From the NCBI GenBank assembly GCA_032622095.1, contig CP136065.1, forward strand, positions 37,914,732-37,978,731: a stretch of 64,000 nt of DNA, given 5' to 3'. The notes under the pieces are model-generated. The model saw only the letters and a program-made list of their open reading frames with translations. It searched no databases and was not told the DNA's origin. Below, piece after piece: positions 11,823 to 25,199 of this stretch (the first letter of the stretch is position 1; each line of letters begins with the position of its first letter). Both the position numbers and the translations under genes were made by a program. Source of the DNA: Siphonodentalium dalli. Taxonomy: Eukaryota > Mollusca > Scaphopoda > Gadilida > Siphonodentaliidae.

Positions 11823-13329
11823 TGTTCCCATTGGTTTGACGTGGAGCGTCGCGAATTAACTTATTCACATTGATTTTTTTTTACTCTGCTGAATTGCAGG
11901 AACTACCGCCATGAATAGTCATCAGGGTTTCCGTTGTATTGGATATATCATCTCAAAGAGTGTCTTCAGAATTAATAACTCCCAATCAAGACTAGCGTCA
12001 CCCTTCTTAATTCGATACAAACGTCGTGTCGTTATTTTACTACATTCACAATTTCCAGTGTTCTCGGTCGGAATTTCACATGGAACCTACGTCACTAATG
12101 CAATCTCTAAACCCGTCGCTTAAGTGGGACGCTATATCCAAATTAGACGATCATGATTACACGATTCATTATTCATTATTAGTCATATTCGTCAAGCCAA
12201 TTTTCCAGAATGAACTCTGAATTACGAAAGTTTAACCCAGAATATTACCCCATCCAACTTTATGATGTATCGTTCGGAAGTTTATTTTCCGAGTATTTCT
12301 TTGGCCTTGGTGACGACATATATAAATAAGGTATGTTTTTCTCAAGTTTAACTTGGGGGTACACTATTTCGTCATTCCAAGAACGCTGAGGTAAATTAAG
12401 GGCAGGACTGAGTAGCTAATGAAAAAATAAATTGTATACTGTATAGCTAATGACGTTGCCACATCCTATCGATGTACGGTGTTTGTTATACACCTCCGGA
12501 GGTGGCGTTCTGGGTCTATGTTAGATAATTGTTTGGGCAATTAAATGGTCGCTACGTGAAGGGGAGATGTCACATACCATGTTGCCAAAGAAATTCCGAA
12601 CAAAAAATCCTAATATGTCAATAACTAAGCATTTGTTATTCAATACATTCCAGAGTTTATAAAGTGGCTACACAACTTTGGATTTTCCATGCTCTATTTT
12701 GATCGCACGTGCGTGACCTTCAACTTTACTTGACCAGCAAGTCTAAGTTCGGTCCGATTAAACGACGACAGTTAAGTACCATGAGAGTGTCAATTATACT
12801 GTAGCTCAACAACATATATTATTTTAGAAAACCCGATTTCAAGACTATCAATACCCCTGTATGTGAATACAACAAAGGCACAACTGAAGATTGTTTATAC
12901 TATTTGTAGCTTTCGTTCTTCATTCCATAATTCTTATTAGGCCAAAATAAAAAAAAGACCTGTGTTTCTGGTAACCCGCCCGCCCCTATTCAGCGCCCCC
13001 GACCGTTTTCATTTTTATTGATTTTGCAAAATTAGTATGCATCCGGTTATATTTTCCTTGTAAACTGATTCATTTCCGAAAAAAATGGAAACATCGCGTG
13101 TACTGTTAAACCGGAAATTATACCACACTTCAGTTAGGTCACAGCTGAATCAAATTAATTTTTTCATGTTTCATTCAATAAAACAATAAATTACACTACA
13201 TGTATATTCTAATATTTTGTACTTAGTTTTATTATTTTATAGTACACTAGCAGGTTAGACCGCCACTGGCGTGGTTGGTTAGAAACATGACATTTTTTTA
13301 ATTTTTTTTTAATCTGCCTTTTTTAATTT

Positions 13330-13665
13330 GTTGTTTTTCAATGAGTTAATTCTGCCTTTTTAATCAAGAGAAATGATGGTACCCGTCCCTAAAAGAGTAA
13401 TGATTTACGGTACATCGGGCGGGAAATGAAAATCTGCCCCTTCCTAAGAACGACAGACATAAGAATCACACAAGACGCATTTTTTGTTTTTCAATGAGTT
13501 AATTCGGCCTTTTTAATCAAGAGAAATTATGGTACCCGTCCCTAAAAAGAGGTATGATTCGATGAAAATCTCCCCCGTTCCTAGGAACGACAGACATAAG
13601 AACCACACGACACGCATTTGTTGTTTTCCAATGAGTTAATTCTGCCTTTTTAATCAAGATAAATG
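13330..13665 (+). repeat. Internal tandem repeat of 134-154 bp, three copies
   Basis: The landmark TTTTTCAATGAGTTAATTC or its close variant recurs near 13334, 13488 and 13626, each followed by GCCTTTTTAATCAAGA and by GACAGACATAAGAAYCACAC. The identical set recurs in duplication copy 2 at 17705-18040. Confidence 0.75.
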
Positions 13666-13849
13666 CATTCCGCCGTTCCGGTGCGTTTTGCATCTGTAGT
13701 TTCGTACGCATAGGTGACCGTTTAGCAACGCCGATGTCAATAAAGAGCGTTACTCGGTTAACAACGCCAAATTTGGTCAATATAAATAGCGCGACTGCCT
13801 TAACCCCCGCAGTGCCGAAGACGGTGATTTTGATGATTTGGGTGGAGAA

Positions 13850-13965
13850 TGGGTGCTGGGAGCGTCCCGTTGATTTTTACCCTTAGATGGGAAGTTTGGT
13901 CTCGATCGGTGCAGCCGTTTTCGATTCTATAAAGGATATATACACATATTTATATATATATACGT
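13850..13965 (+). repeat. Retroelement 3'-end-like motif
   Basis: AAGTTTGGTCTCGATCGGTG and CAGCCGTTTTCGATTCTATA are followed by a short ATATAC/TATATA-rich tail. This arrangement resembles the conserved 3' end of RTE-type LINEs and their SINE partners, which end in a GATCGGTNCAGCCGTTTT motif and a short simple repeat. Only the 3' end is recognisable, and the family assignment is from memory of the motif. Confidence 0.35.
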
Positions 13966-16070
13966 AGTTCTCAAAATATATAGTAGATTACAAACAAGGA
14001 GAAGAAATTTGGGGGTATTCATATTTGTTTTGAGCAAAGTTTAAAATAAAATGAAAAAATAAAATGAAAAGCTACCCGCCCGCCCCTATTTTTTCTTGCA
14101 TGTCACCAGAAACACAGGTATGTATTTTTTTTTACCTTAATTCTTACATTTGTCTTTCTTCTTATTCCATCGTCGTCTCGTTTGGCATGTGGACTCAAAT
14201 AATTAGGTGCGTAACTAGATCAAACGGCGTGTATGCTCGATGCAAATATGGAAATGCGTTAATTACATGCTTTATATACGATTGTATTCACTTGTCGCAA
14301 GTATGTCACTTTTTCGTACACAATCGCACTTGTTGTGACACAGAGAGAAAATTTTGCACCATATGCACTACCAAACCGTGCATCTGTTGTTACAATCGGC
14401 GATGTCACACGACGCAATAATCTGGCGAGGAGTCATGTTTGAAATAAGACGGGATGTTTCTCTTATTACAAATATGTTATTTAACGAGGCGCATCTCCTT
14501 TGACGATTTATTCCTAACCAACGAACACTTATGATGATAAATTACCGATGTGCGTCCTACATGTTTCCTGTCAGAGTCAGTATTGTCTTTTGAACGTTAA
14601 ATAATACAAGGGCGGCCACATCCGATATGTACAATCCCATTCAAATCGACAATGACTGCGAGACACCCGCAGAGTAATCGAGAATACGGTCACGGTTTGG
14701 TTTGCAAAGAGTTCGCAAATATAGATTTAAACTGAACAACGACTCTATGCATCCACTGGCGTCCTCCCTCGTAAAAAAAATGCAATCATTTAATTTTTGC
14801 TTGTATCCAATGTTTAATGGTCATTCGTCAGATCAACTTTCCACAATGGCTCAGTTGATAAAACGCATACGTATAAATCGCCACAGGTTTGTTTCCAGCG
14901 ATAATCAATCAAGGCGGACATCGCAAAATATCTTCGATAAGATGGTTCGCAGACAGTGTGATTCCTTTGCCAATTTTTGTCGCCAGTCGTCCATCGAAAA
15001 TACAAAATGCTCGTAAGACCAAAATTGAATTTCATTTCGAAAACATTGGACGAGAGATCGATACTTGTTATAACCATTTATCAACAATGTATCGTCCGCA
15101 TGAGAAGAGTTTGTGGTCTCACTGAGAACATCCCGTAATTATGAGTACATAATCGCATTTCATTTCGCATTTTTACAGTCACCATCCGCATAGTATGCAT
15201 CAGAAGAATGGTATAGGACAGAGCATATAGGTGAGGATAAGGGGAGTGAGTTGGTGTGGCTGATTCATCACGTCTCCCTAATCTTTGGTAAAATATTCAA
15301 TAGTAAGGAAATTTCAAGCCCGACATGGCATAATTTGGATATTTCTGGAAACAATTTTGTCAATTTTGCTTATCATAGTTTCATCTGTTAAAAACGATAG
15401 ACTATATATGTTTATCTGCTATATGTCAAATGTTTGAAATTATCTGACCATCATTTGGAAATTTTCGAACTACAATGTTGTTTTATTTAAAATTTCAAAG
15501 AGAGTGTCGCCAACAAATTTTGAAAAATTAAACCTATGCTAATTACAGTTGGGCTCAATCTAAATTTATAAGTCAGAATTCCACAACGTCTATTGTCACG
15601 TCAATATCCGAATATGTGTTCTCTTACGGACACTGGTCAGTTTGTTTCACTTTATGTCGTACCTGCGCACAACAAATTACAGTTTGCTCGGTAAACGTTA
15701 AGGATATCCTAAACGTGACAAAGATGGCCGAATGAGATTTTATACCCCTCACTCCGATGAATGCCAGCCATTGCAAGACTATGACTCCAATTTACATGAA
15801 ACTTCACAAGGACATATGAATATTATTGAGCATTTTTTTGGCATCACATCCATATTTTTAAAAGATATATGTGATTGAGAAAATTAAATGGAAAGTGAGC
15901 GAAATTACGTAATCACCAGAACTCAAAACTATTAAAGCAAACAAATATAATTATTGTGACATCTTAAAGATTTGGTTTCCAGGATGAGGAGAGGGGTCCA
16001 TGATTTTGTAAAATAACTCCTCACTGTTGTAGCTATAACTCAATTGAGTTCAATGCACACATGGGTGGCC

Positions 16071-19000
16071 AAAAATAACAAAAACCTTCGGAATAGCGAA
16101 CCTTCGGAATAGTGAACCTTCGGAATAGTGAACCTTCGGATTAGTGAACCTTCGGATTAGTGAACCTTCGGAATAGCGAACCTTCGGAATAGAGACATGT
16201 TCCCATTGGTTTGACGTGGAGCGTCGCGAATTAACTTATTCACATTGATTTTTTTTAACTCTGCTGAATTGCAGGAACTACCGCCATGAATAGTCATCAG
16301 GGTTTCCGTTGTATTGGATATATCATCTCAAAGAGTGTCTTCAGAATTAATAACTCCCAATCAAGACTAGCGTCACCCTTCTTAATTCGATACAAACGTC
16401 GTGTCGTTATTTTACTACATTCACAATTTCCAGTGTTCTCGGTCGGAATTTCACATGGAACCTACGTCACTAATGCAATCTCTAAACCCGTCGCTTAAGT
16501 GGGACGCTATATCCAAATTAGACGATCATGATTACACGATTCATTATTCATTATTAGTCATATTCGTCAAGCCAATTTTCCAGAATGAACTCTGAATTAC
16601 GAAAGTTTAACCCAGAATATTACCCCATCCAACTTTATGATGTATCGTTCGGAAGTTTATTTTCCGAGTATTTCTTTGGCCTTGGTGACGACATATATAA
16701 ATAAGGTATGTTTTTCTCAAGTTTAACTTGGGGGTACACTATTTCGTCATTCCAAGAACGCTGAGGTAAATTAAGGGCAGGACTGAGTAGCTAATGAAAA
16801 AATAAATTGTATACTGTATAGCTAATGACGTTGCCACATCCTATCGATGTACGGTGTTTGTTATACACCTCCGGAGGTGGCGTTCTGGGTCTATGTTAGA
16901 TAATTGTTTGGGCAATTAAATGGTCGCTACGTGAAGGGGAGATGTCACATACCATGTTGCCAAAGAAATTCCGAACAAAAAATCCTAATATGTCAATAAC
17001 TAAGCATTTGTTATTCAATACATTCCAGAGTTTATAAAGTGGCTACACAACTTTGGATTTTCCATGCTCTATTTTGATCGCACGTGCGTGACCTTCAACT
17101 TTACTTGACCAGCAAGTCTAAGTTCGGTCCGATTAAACGACGACAGTTAAGTACCATGAGAGTGTCAATTATACTGTAGCTCAACAACATATATTATTTT
17201 AGAAAACCCGATTTCAAGACTATCAATACCCCTGTATGTGAATACAACAAAGGCACAACTGAAGATTGTTTATACTATTTGTAGCTTTCGTTCTTCATTC
17301 CATAATTCTTATTAGGCCAAAATAAAAAAAAGACCTGTGTTTCTGGTAACCCGCCCGCCCCTATTCAGCGCCCCCGACCGTTTTCATTTTTATTGATTTT
17401 GCAAAATTAGTATGCATCCGGTTATATTTTCCTTGTAAACTGATTCATTTCCGAAAAAAATGGAAACATCGCGTGTACTGTTAAACCGGAAATTATACCA
17501 CACTTCAGTTAGGTCACAGCTGAATCAAATTAATTTTTTCATGTTTCATTCAATAAAACAATAAATTACACTACATGTATATTCTAATATTTTGTACTTA
17601 GTTTTATTATTTTATAGTACACTAGCAGGTTAGACCGCCACTGGCGTGGTTGGTTAGAAACATGACATTTTTTTAATTTTTTTTTAATCTGCCTTTTTTA
17701 ATTTGTTGTTTTTCAATGAGTTAATTCTGCCTTTTTAATCAAGAGAAATGATGGTACCCGTCCCTAAAAGAGTAATGATTTACGGTACATCGGGCGGGAA
17801 ATGAAAATCTGCCCCTTCCTAAGAACGACAGACATAAGAATCACACAAGACGCATTTTTTGTTTTTCAATGAGTTAATTCGGCCTTTTTAATCAAGAGAA
17901 ATTATGGTACCCGTCCCTAAAAAGAGGTATGATTCGATGAAAATCTCCCCCGTTCCTAGGAACGACAGACATAAGAACCACACGACACGCATTTGTTGTT
18001 TTCCAATGAGTTAATTCTGCCTTTTTAATCAAGATAAATGCATTCCGCCGTTCCGGTGCGTTTTGCATCTGTAGTTTCGTACGCATAGGTGACCGTTTAG
18101 CAACGCCGATGTCAATAAAGAGCGTTACTCGGTTAACAACGCCAAATTTGGTCAATATAAATAGCGCGACTGCCTTAACCCCCGCAGTGCCGAAGACGGT
18201 GATTTTGATGATTTGGGTGGAGAATGGGTGCTGGGAGCGTCCCGTTGATTTTTACCCTTAGATGGGAAGTTTGGTCTCGATCGGTGCAGCCGTTTTCGAT
18301 TCTATAAAGGATATATACACATATTTATATATATATACGTAGTTCTCAAAATATATAGTAGATTACAAACAAGGAGAAGAAATTTGGGGGTATTCATATT
18401 TGTTTTGAGCAAAGTTTAAAATAAAATGAAAAAATAAAATGAAAAGCTACCCGCCCGCCCCTATTTTTTCTTGCATGTCACCAGAAACACAGGTATGTAT
18501 TTTTTTTTAACTTAATTCTTACATTTGTCTTTCTTCTTATTCCATCGTCGTCTCGTTTGGCATGTGGACTCAAATAATTAGGTGCGTAACTAGATCAAAC
18601 GGCGTGTATGCTCGATGCAAATATGGAAATGCGTTAATTACATGCTTTATATACGATTGTATTCACTTGTCGCAAGTATGTCACTTTTTCGTACACAATC
18701 GCACTTGTTGTGACACAGAGAGAAAATGTTGCACCATATGCACTACCAAACCGTGCATCTGTTGTTACAATCGGCGATGTCACACGACGCAATAATCTGG
18801 CGAGGAGTCATGTTTGAAATAAGACGGGATGTTTCTCTTATTACAAATATGTTATTTAACGAGGCGCATCTCCTTTGACGATTTATTCCTAACCAACGAA
18901 CACTTATGATGATAAATTACCGATGTGCGTCCTACATGTTTCCTGTCAGAGTCAGTATTGTCTTTTGAACGTTAAATAATACAAGGGCGGCCACATCCGA

Positions 19001-20454
19001 TATGTACAATCCCATTCAAATCGACAATGACTGCGAGACACCCGCAGAGTAATCGAGAATACGGTCACGGTTTGGTTTGCAAAGAGTTCGCAAATATAGA
19101 TTTAAACTGAACAACGACTCTATGCATCCACTGGCGTCCTCCCTCGTAAAAAAAATGCAATCATTTAATTTTTGCTTGTATCCAATGTTTAATGGTCATT
19201 CGTCAGATCAACTTTCCACAATGGCTCAGTTGATAAAACGCATACGTATAAATCGCCACAGGTTGGTTTCCAGCGATAATCAATCAAGGCGGACATCGCA
19301 AAATATCTTCGATAAGATGGTTCGCAGACAGTGTGATTCCTTTGCCAATTTTTGTCGCCAGTCGTCCATCGAAAATACAAAATGCTCGTAAGACCAAAAT
19401 TGAATTTCATTTCGAAAACATTGGACGAGAGATCGATACTTGTTATAACCATTTATCAAACTATTATCAATGTATCGTCCGCATGAGAAGAGTTTGTGGT
19501 CTCACTGAGAACATCCCGTAATTATGAGTACATAATCGCATTTCATTTCGCATTTTTTACAGTCACCATCCGCATAGTATGCATCAGAAGAATGGTATAG
19601 GACAGAGCATATAGGTGAGGATAAGGGGAGTGAGTTGGTGTGGCTGATTCATCACGTCTCCCTAATCTTTGGTAAAATATTCAATAGTAAGGAAATTTCA
19701 AGCCCGACATGGCATAATTTGGATATTTCTGGAAACAATTTTGTCAATTTTGCTTATCATAGTTTCATCTGTTAAAAACGATAGACTATATATGTGTATC
19801 TGCTATATGTCAAATGTTTGAAATTATCTGACCATCATTTGGAAATTTTCGAACTACAATGTTGTTTTATTTAAAATTTCAAAGAGAGTGTCGCCAACAA
19901 ATTTTGAAAAATTAAACCTATGCTAATTACAGTTGGGCTCAATCTAAATTTATAAGTCAGAATTCCACAACGTCTATTGTCACGTCAATATCCGAACATG
20001 TGTTCTCTTACGGACACTGGTCAGTTTGTTTCACTTTATGTCGTACCTGCGCACAACAAATTACAGTTTGCTCGGTAAACGTTAAGGATATCCTAAACGT
20101 GACAAAGATGGCCGAATGAGATTTTATACCCCTCACTCCGATGAATGCCAGCCATTGCAAGACTATGACTCCAATTTACATGAAACTTCACAAGGACATA
20201 TGAATATTATTGAGCATTTTTTTGGCATCACATCCATATTTTTAAAAGATATATGTGATTGAGAAAATTAAATGGAAAGTGAGCGAAATTACGTAATCAC
20301 CAGAACTCAAAACTATTAAAGCAAACAAATATAATTATTGTGACATCTTAAAGATTTGGTTTCCAGGATGAGGAGAGGGGTCCATGATTTTGTAAAATAA
20401 CTCCTCACTGTTGTAGCTATAACTCAATTGAGTTCAATGCACACATGGGTGGCC
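16071..20454 (+). repeat. 4.4-kb tandem duplication, copy 2
   Basis: Second head-to-tail copy. Differences from copy 1 include a T/G change that alters GAAAATTTTGCACC to GAAAATGTTGCACC (18726), an 8-bp gain near 19459, one extra T in the run at about 19556, and single substitutions near 18510, 19265, 19796 and 19997. It carries a third copy of the 16-bp-unit array at 16080-16195. Downstream of 20454 the sequence is unique. Confidence 0.95.
17334..18493. mobile_element. TIR element inside duplication copy 2
   Basis: Copy of 12959-14118 carried along by the segmental duplication, not an independent insertion: the offset is exactly 4375 bp at both ends and the flanks are also identical. Confidence 0.6.
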
Positions 20455-20900
20455 AACTGCTTTATGGGACTATTTTGTGGTTAGGGAAACAAAGTTGGCA
20501 ATGAAGTGAGCTGGATCGTACGGATGTATGAGGCTGTCTAATTTGCCCCTATTTCACCAATACGTCATTCAAAACTCATACTTTATAACACATTTAAGCA
20601 AAGTAATTACACTGTAAGCTTTATTTCCAACATTCCCTAAGATATCAGATGCATCATATATTGTGATACTGGTGCATTTTTACACAAATGGCCTGGCATA
20701 CATTCATACTTCAAAGATTTTCTAACAGACATTACCCCAGGCATTTGAAAACAACACTAAGAAGCTAGCATATATTATAATTTGACATAATTATAGTATA
20801 ATTACCCCTAATATTTTTTTTTTTAAATATTCTGAACTCATTTAGTCACCCATCAAACCGAAACCAAAACGAGATTTCAGCCTGTTTTTGTTTTTCTGAG
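20455..20900. other. No gene recognised
   Basis: Unique AT-rich sequence after the duplication. No open frame or repeat that I can support. Confidence 0.4.
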
Positions 20901-20938
20901 AATGTTGATCAAACAATACAACATCCCTAAAAATTCAT

Positions 20939-21367
20939 TTGGATGACAGATTGCGCAGTCATCTATACCTGCATGAATTACAGATCGGTGTAATTTCCAA
21001 CCAGCATATGCTACATGGGAATTATACCCATACAATAGAGTCTATAGATATGTCACTTCACCCGATCCCTTGCGATACAAAGGAAACGTCAACCGAACGT
21101 GATTTATATCAGAACGAGATGCATGGAGTACTCGCACTAAGCCCTAAACTCATAAATTACATATACACAATATGTGCACGGCTCACCCAAATGCCATCTT
21201 ATTATAAGTTATTACTTTCTATATTTACCATACTGGGGATGGCAGGAAGACAGTCTTGCCAGATTATGCCATCCCCCACAATATACGACAGAATAATCCA
21301 TAATTGTTATCATTATTATGTAATATGTATGTGTATTGATATAAAATATCCTATCCTATCCTATCCA
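20939..21367 (+). mobile_element. Probable LINE 3' end with pentanucleotide tail
   Basis: The segment holds a GC-richer inverted repeat at 21235-21276 (GGGGATGGCA pairing with TGCCATCCCC around GGAAGACAGTCTTGCC). It ends in repeated TATCC units at about 21347-21366. A conserved stem near the 3' end plus a short tandem tail is typical of some non-LTR retrotransposons. The 143-aa open frame across it has no reverse transcriptase motifs, so only a 3' portion could be present. Confidence 0.35.
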
Positions 21368-21399
21368 TGATAAGTACATGACAAAATTAGTCCTAGATA

Positions 21400-22200
21400 T
21401 GAAGCTTCATCGTGCATGTACAATTTGAATATTACCTACTCATAAATGTGGGCTATATGGTTTACCGACATATTCAAATGATGACATCCAACATACAGAC
21501 ATAAAGATGCGGGCTGTAACGGATTCAGTAATGCAAACAGTAAAATCCAAGATGTATGCTGAGGTCCATGTTTTCGGAATTCCGAAAAGAAACGATAGCT
21601 TATCTAGATTTCATCACAAATATGCATATGCACAATTTGAGATATGTCAAATAAAAGACGCTGCCTATTTAATCAAATGCTAGATGCTGTCTATACAGAT
21701 GTTTAAGTTATACACACAGCAAAATTCAGAAAGGCTGTCGGCGGCCATCTTTTTCATCGACAATAGTTCAATTTCAGTACATTCAGTCTAGAGACGATCA
21801 CGATCATGGCATTTTTCACTAATTTACTCGAGGTGTAGGTGTTTGCAGATAGACTGAAGTGTCAAAACCAAGTTGGCTGCTGCTACATAGGCATGTTTGT
21901 TTAAACGACATGCGGGAGAAAATTGAGACCTCCCAACCATGCATAATACATTTGGTAACAATCGGATAAAAGTTGCAAATGTCCAAAGGATTTAGCGGCA
22001 GCCATTCTTTTCAACTGTATTCCGAAAAATGAAAAATCGAATATAGATGAAATTACAAACATGGATATTCAATTTGGGATATATCTAATTAAAACATTTG
22101 TGTTGCAGAGAGTGCTAAACGAATTCATATATGGCAAGGAATTAGTGGTGCAAATACCATAATGAAAGATGGCTGGCGGTGGTCACGTTTTAAACAAAAT
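21400..22200. repeat. Degenerate repeated modules, no gene
   Basis: Similar phrases recur: GGCGGCCATCTTTTT (about 21740), GGCAGCCATTCTTTT (about 21992) and GGCTGGCGG (about 22171). ACAATTTGAGATATGTC (21630) resembles TCAATTTGGGATATATC (22068). The region is probably an old repeat family decayed beyond recognition. Confidence 0.3.
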
Positions 22201-22589
22201 CAAATCGATGTAAACAATCACATATACGGAATTTGTGATTAATCTGATGAAAGATGTGAGATGTCGAGCGTCCATATGCGTTGTTATATTGTATAATTTC
22301 AACCCAAGAGAGATGGGAGAAAATGGAACTTGGGAAGTTATGTACACTATATACACGTGATGTCATACAAATATATATGCAATAAAACAAATAATTGTAA
22401 TAATTATAGTGACTCCACAGGTGGGGCGGGTGGGGGTCATTGTACACTCACCATTCACTGTCCTTGCACACCATGGAGTATATCGATCAGTATTCATAAA
22501 TAACATAATATACAAACAAATACCTTCGACTGTCAAAACACTATATAGTAACATTTCAGTCTTTGTACACATATATAATTAAAACGAAA

Positions 22590-25030
22590 CATGTGTTGGA
22601 TTTGTAGCTGGTTTCGGTTTGTTTTGATTGCCTTATTGAGTAAATATGGGTTTAACACTTTTGTCAAAGTTCCCAATTCCTCTTGAAATTTCAACAGCAT
22701 ATCGCCTCTCAAAGCATTGATCTTTTCTATATGAGATCGGCTTACTAATTCGTTCAAGAATGCTTTCAAAGATAATTCAATGGGATCGAATTTTGTTTTA
22801 TAAATATAGTACTTTAATATAATTAAAATCATGTGTTTTATTTTCCGATGAAACACCGAATAATATAATACATTTTGTAAGTTGTATATCTATTATGTTG
22901 ATGTTCATCCAGTATTGTACAGTTTTTAGGAGAGGTGATACTATAGGACAGTCAAAGAAGATATGGAATATTGATTCTATCATTTAACATCTATCACAGT
23001 CACTATCATTGGTAATGTTCATGTTCTAGAGTAATTGTTTTGTCGCTAAAATTCTGGTGTTTATGCGGAACTGGAACCAACACAACCTGGTGTCAGAAAG
23101 TGATTTAAACCGCACAGCAAGCGTTTGTGTCCATGGTACTTGAATATTGGTATGTCCAAGTTTTAATCCCCATTTCTGTATGGAGGAAGATTTGGTCGTT
23201 TTATCCGATATGAGAATATCATAAACATCCTGGCAACCCCGAATACTTTAGAAGCAATGACAACTGCCCGGGAATCAGGGGCGTGGTTTTTTGGATAGTG
23301 TGTGGTCGAACATCTGTGACCGCTTGATCAACTGTTTGTTGATACTATAGATTGTAATGAAGTTTGTCGATATATCATACATTTCTTTCATCCTAACTAC
23401 AGTTGGGAGTTCGTTGTTGTCTGAAATAAGATCATTCACAACTATCACGCCTTTTCGCTTCGTTTCCAGTATATCAAATGAATGCTGGTTTACTTTAATA
23501 TTATCGTTATTCCATATAGTATTTAAGTTTAGATATGAGTATTCACTGGGTAGCTTATTGAGTAAATTTGTCCAAGCTAGTAAGTGTCACACCAAAATGG
23601 GTATATTGATGTAGCCTTGATCGATTCGATGTATTTTGTACCGTATGTGAGGAGTAGTGGATCCGATATTATTTTGGGAGCAATACTTATTCACTTGGCT
23701 GTTTTGTGGTAAATCTCCTGAGCCAGGTTATTTTTAGGGCTTCGATAAATTCTTTAATTTTTGTCATCTTTAGACCGCCTTGTTGGTAATCAATACACAT
23801 TTGTGAACGCTTAATTCAGTCTCCTTTTCCGTTCCAGATGAAACTGAATAACATGGCAGTTAGTTCGTCAATAACATTTTGGGCGGGGTTTGGGAGAGAA
23901 TGGAATAGATGGACCAATTTTGGAATTAAGACAGATTTGATGATTACAATGCGACCCAGTGAAGTCAAGGACATGCGTTTACAGTTTTCAATTCCGGTTT
24001 TCAGTTCGATAAATTTGTTTCCATAATATAGGGTTCAGTTGCGATAAAACTGTGTTATACGTTATTCCCAGCAATTTGAATTGTTTTGTTACATGAATTT
24101 ACAATGGGTGCACCGTGGTTAGCTTTGCTTGCGCCTAACCAAACTAATTGACATTTCTCCAGGTTGGCTTTCAATCCTGACATATTTGCGAATGTGTCGA
24201 GAACTTTCAAGATTTCTTTAAGATATTCCTCGTTACCGCCAAAGACGAGTGTAGTGTCGTCAGAGTACTGATTAATTTTATGTTCTGTACTGAAGAGGTG
24301 ATGCCTTTAATCTCTTTATTTCCCCTCGCCATAATTGCAAGTATTTCTGCACAGAAGAGAAAAATATACGGAGATACCAGGTCTCTCACGTCGCCCACTT
24401 CGCCTCTCGATGGCTGAAAAAAAGAGACATTGTGCCAACGAGGACTGCCGATTGAATGTCTGTATAAAAAGTGTTTAGCCACCTTCCAATCGATTCTCCG
24501 AAGTTAAATTTCAATAAGCAATCATCGATAGATGACATCGAAACAGCGTCGAACGCCTTCTCAAATTGATCAAAAGAAACATGCCGGGTATATTTTGTAC
24601 GTCGGTCTTGTATTGTATGTCGTATATTAAACGGGTGTTGTCTCCTATGAATCTCCCTGGTAGAAAACTGGTTTGATCCTCTTTAATTGTGGTAGATAGA
24701 ACTGATTTGATCCTGTTAGCGATACACGAGGATGCCAATTTATAAGATATATTTAGCAGAGATATTGGACGCCAGTTTTTAAGGAACATACTTGTAGAAC
24801 TCAACTGTGTACCCATCGATACCAGGTTTCTTTCCGTTCTTCATTTTTCTCAATTCGGGTAAAGTAATTTCTCCTTCAATGGAGCGGGATTGGGTTGGAG
24901 TAAGGGCAGGAACTCTAATATCAGATAATTTCGAAGTTGGCTGCTTGAAGGTTACCAACTGTTGGAACTTTCCATAATGTCCCCTTGGTTTGGAAATCTT
25001 CGAACTGATGTGAATGCCGTTCCAAATGTT
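22590..25030 (-). pseudogene. Dead L1/Tx1-like LINE (ORF2 remnant)
   Basis: Read on the minus strand, the order of motifs is that of a non-LTR retrotransposon ORF2. The linker KMKNGKKPGIDG is near 24850. RT motifs NWRPISLLN and EDQTSFLPGRFIG lie at 24640-24780, and a catalytic-loop equivalent, YSDDTTLVFGG, at about 24240-24268. A C-terminal CxxC...HxxxxC finger (CDRC and HIFFDC) is at about 22945-23000. The protein is broken by frame changes around 24480 and 24270, an in-frame stop inside the finger, and a deletion that joins EFYK directly to NWRP. The endonuclease domain is missing at the 5' end. It cannot be active. The L1/Tx1 assignment rests on motif wording only. Confidence 0.85.
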
Positions 25031-25199
25031 TTACAGAAAACAGGACAATGGTTAGATTTTGTTCTACGCAAAACAGGTTGGGATTTCAAACTATGAGGAC
25101 AATTTCAACAACGCATTGATGTGGACTTTCCAATTGATTTTGTGTAAGACATTAGATTGGCAATCGCCCCATGCACTGCCTGTATACCCCACCCCTTGT

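Larger units (their letters stand above)
12959..14118. mobile_element. TIR element inside duplication copy 1
   Basis: Starts CCTGTGTTTCTGGTAAC and ends GTCACCAGAAACACAGG, an inverted pair of about 17 bp. A CCCGCCCGCCCCTATT block follows the left TIR and recurs, in direct orientation, at 14075-14090 near the right TIR. The interior has three tandem units of 134-154 bp. No transposase is visible. The motif TGTGTTTCTGGTAACTGG near 58358 and 58847 looks like a related element end elsewhere in the window. Confidence 0.6.
11697..16070 (+). repeat. 4.4-kb tandem duplication, copy 1
   Basis: This segment repeats immediately downstream at an offset of 4375 bp, rising to 4384 near its end because of small indels. 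It begins just inside the right 16-bp-unit terminus (AAAATAACAAAAACC) and ends at ACATGGGTGGCC. Copies differ at only a handful of positions, so the duplication is recent or an assembly haplotype artefact. The open frames inside (11911-12123, 13517-13780, 14702-15016) are short and match nothing I know. Confidence 0.95.

Noticed and set aside
11911-12123. 70-codon frame beginning just after an acceptor-like CTGAATTGCAG, duplicated at 16286-16498
   Set aside because: No recognisable domain. Identity between copies reflects the recent segmental duplication, not selection.
13517-13780. 87-codon minus frame, duplicated at 17892-18155
   Set aside because: It lies across internal tandem repeats of a TIR element and matches nothing known to me.
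14702-15016. 104-codon basic frame, duplicated at 19077-19391
   Set aside because: It does not begin with ATG, has no motif, and overlaps minus-strand frames of similar length.
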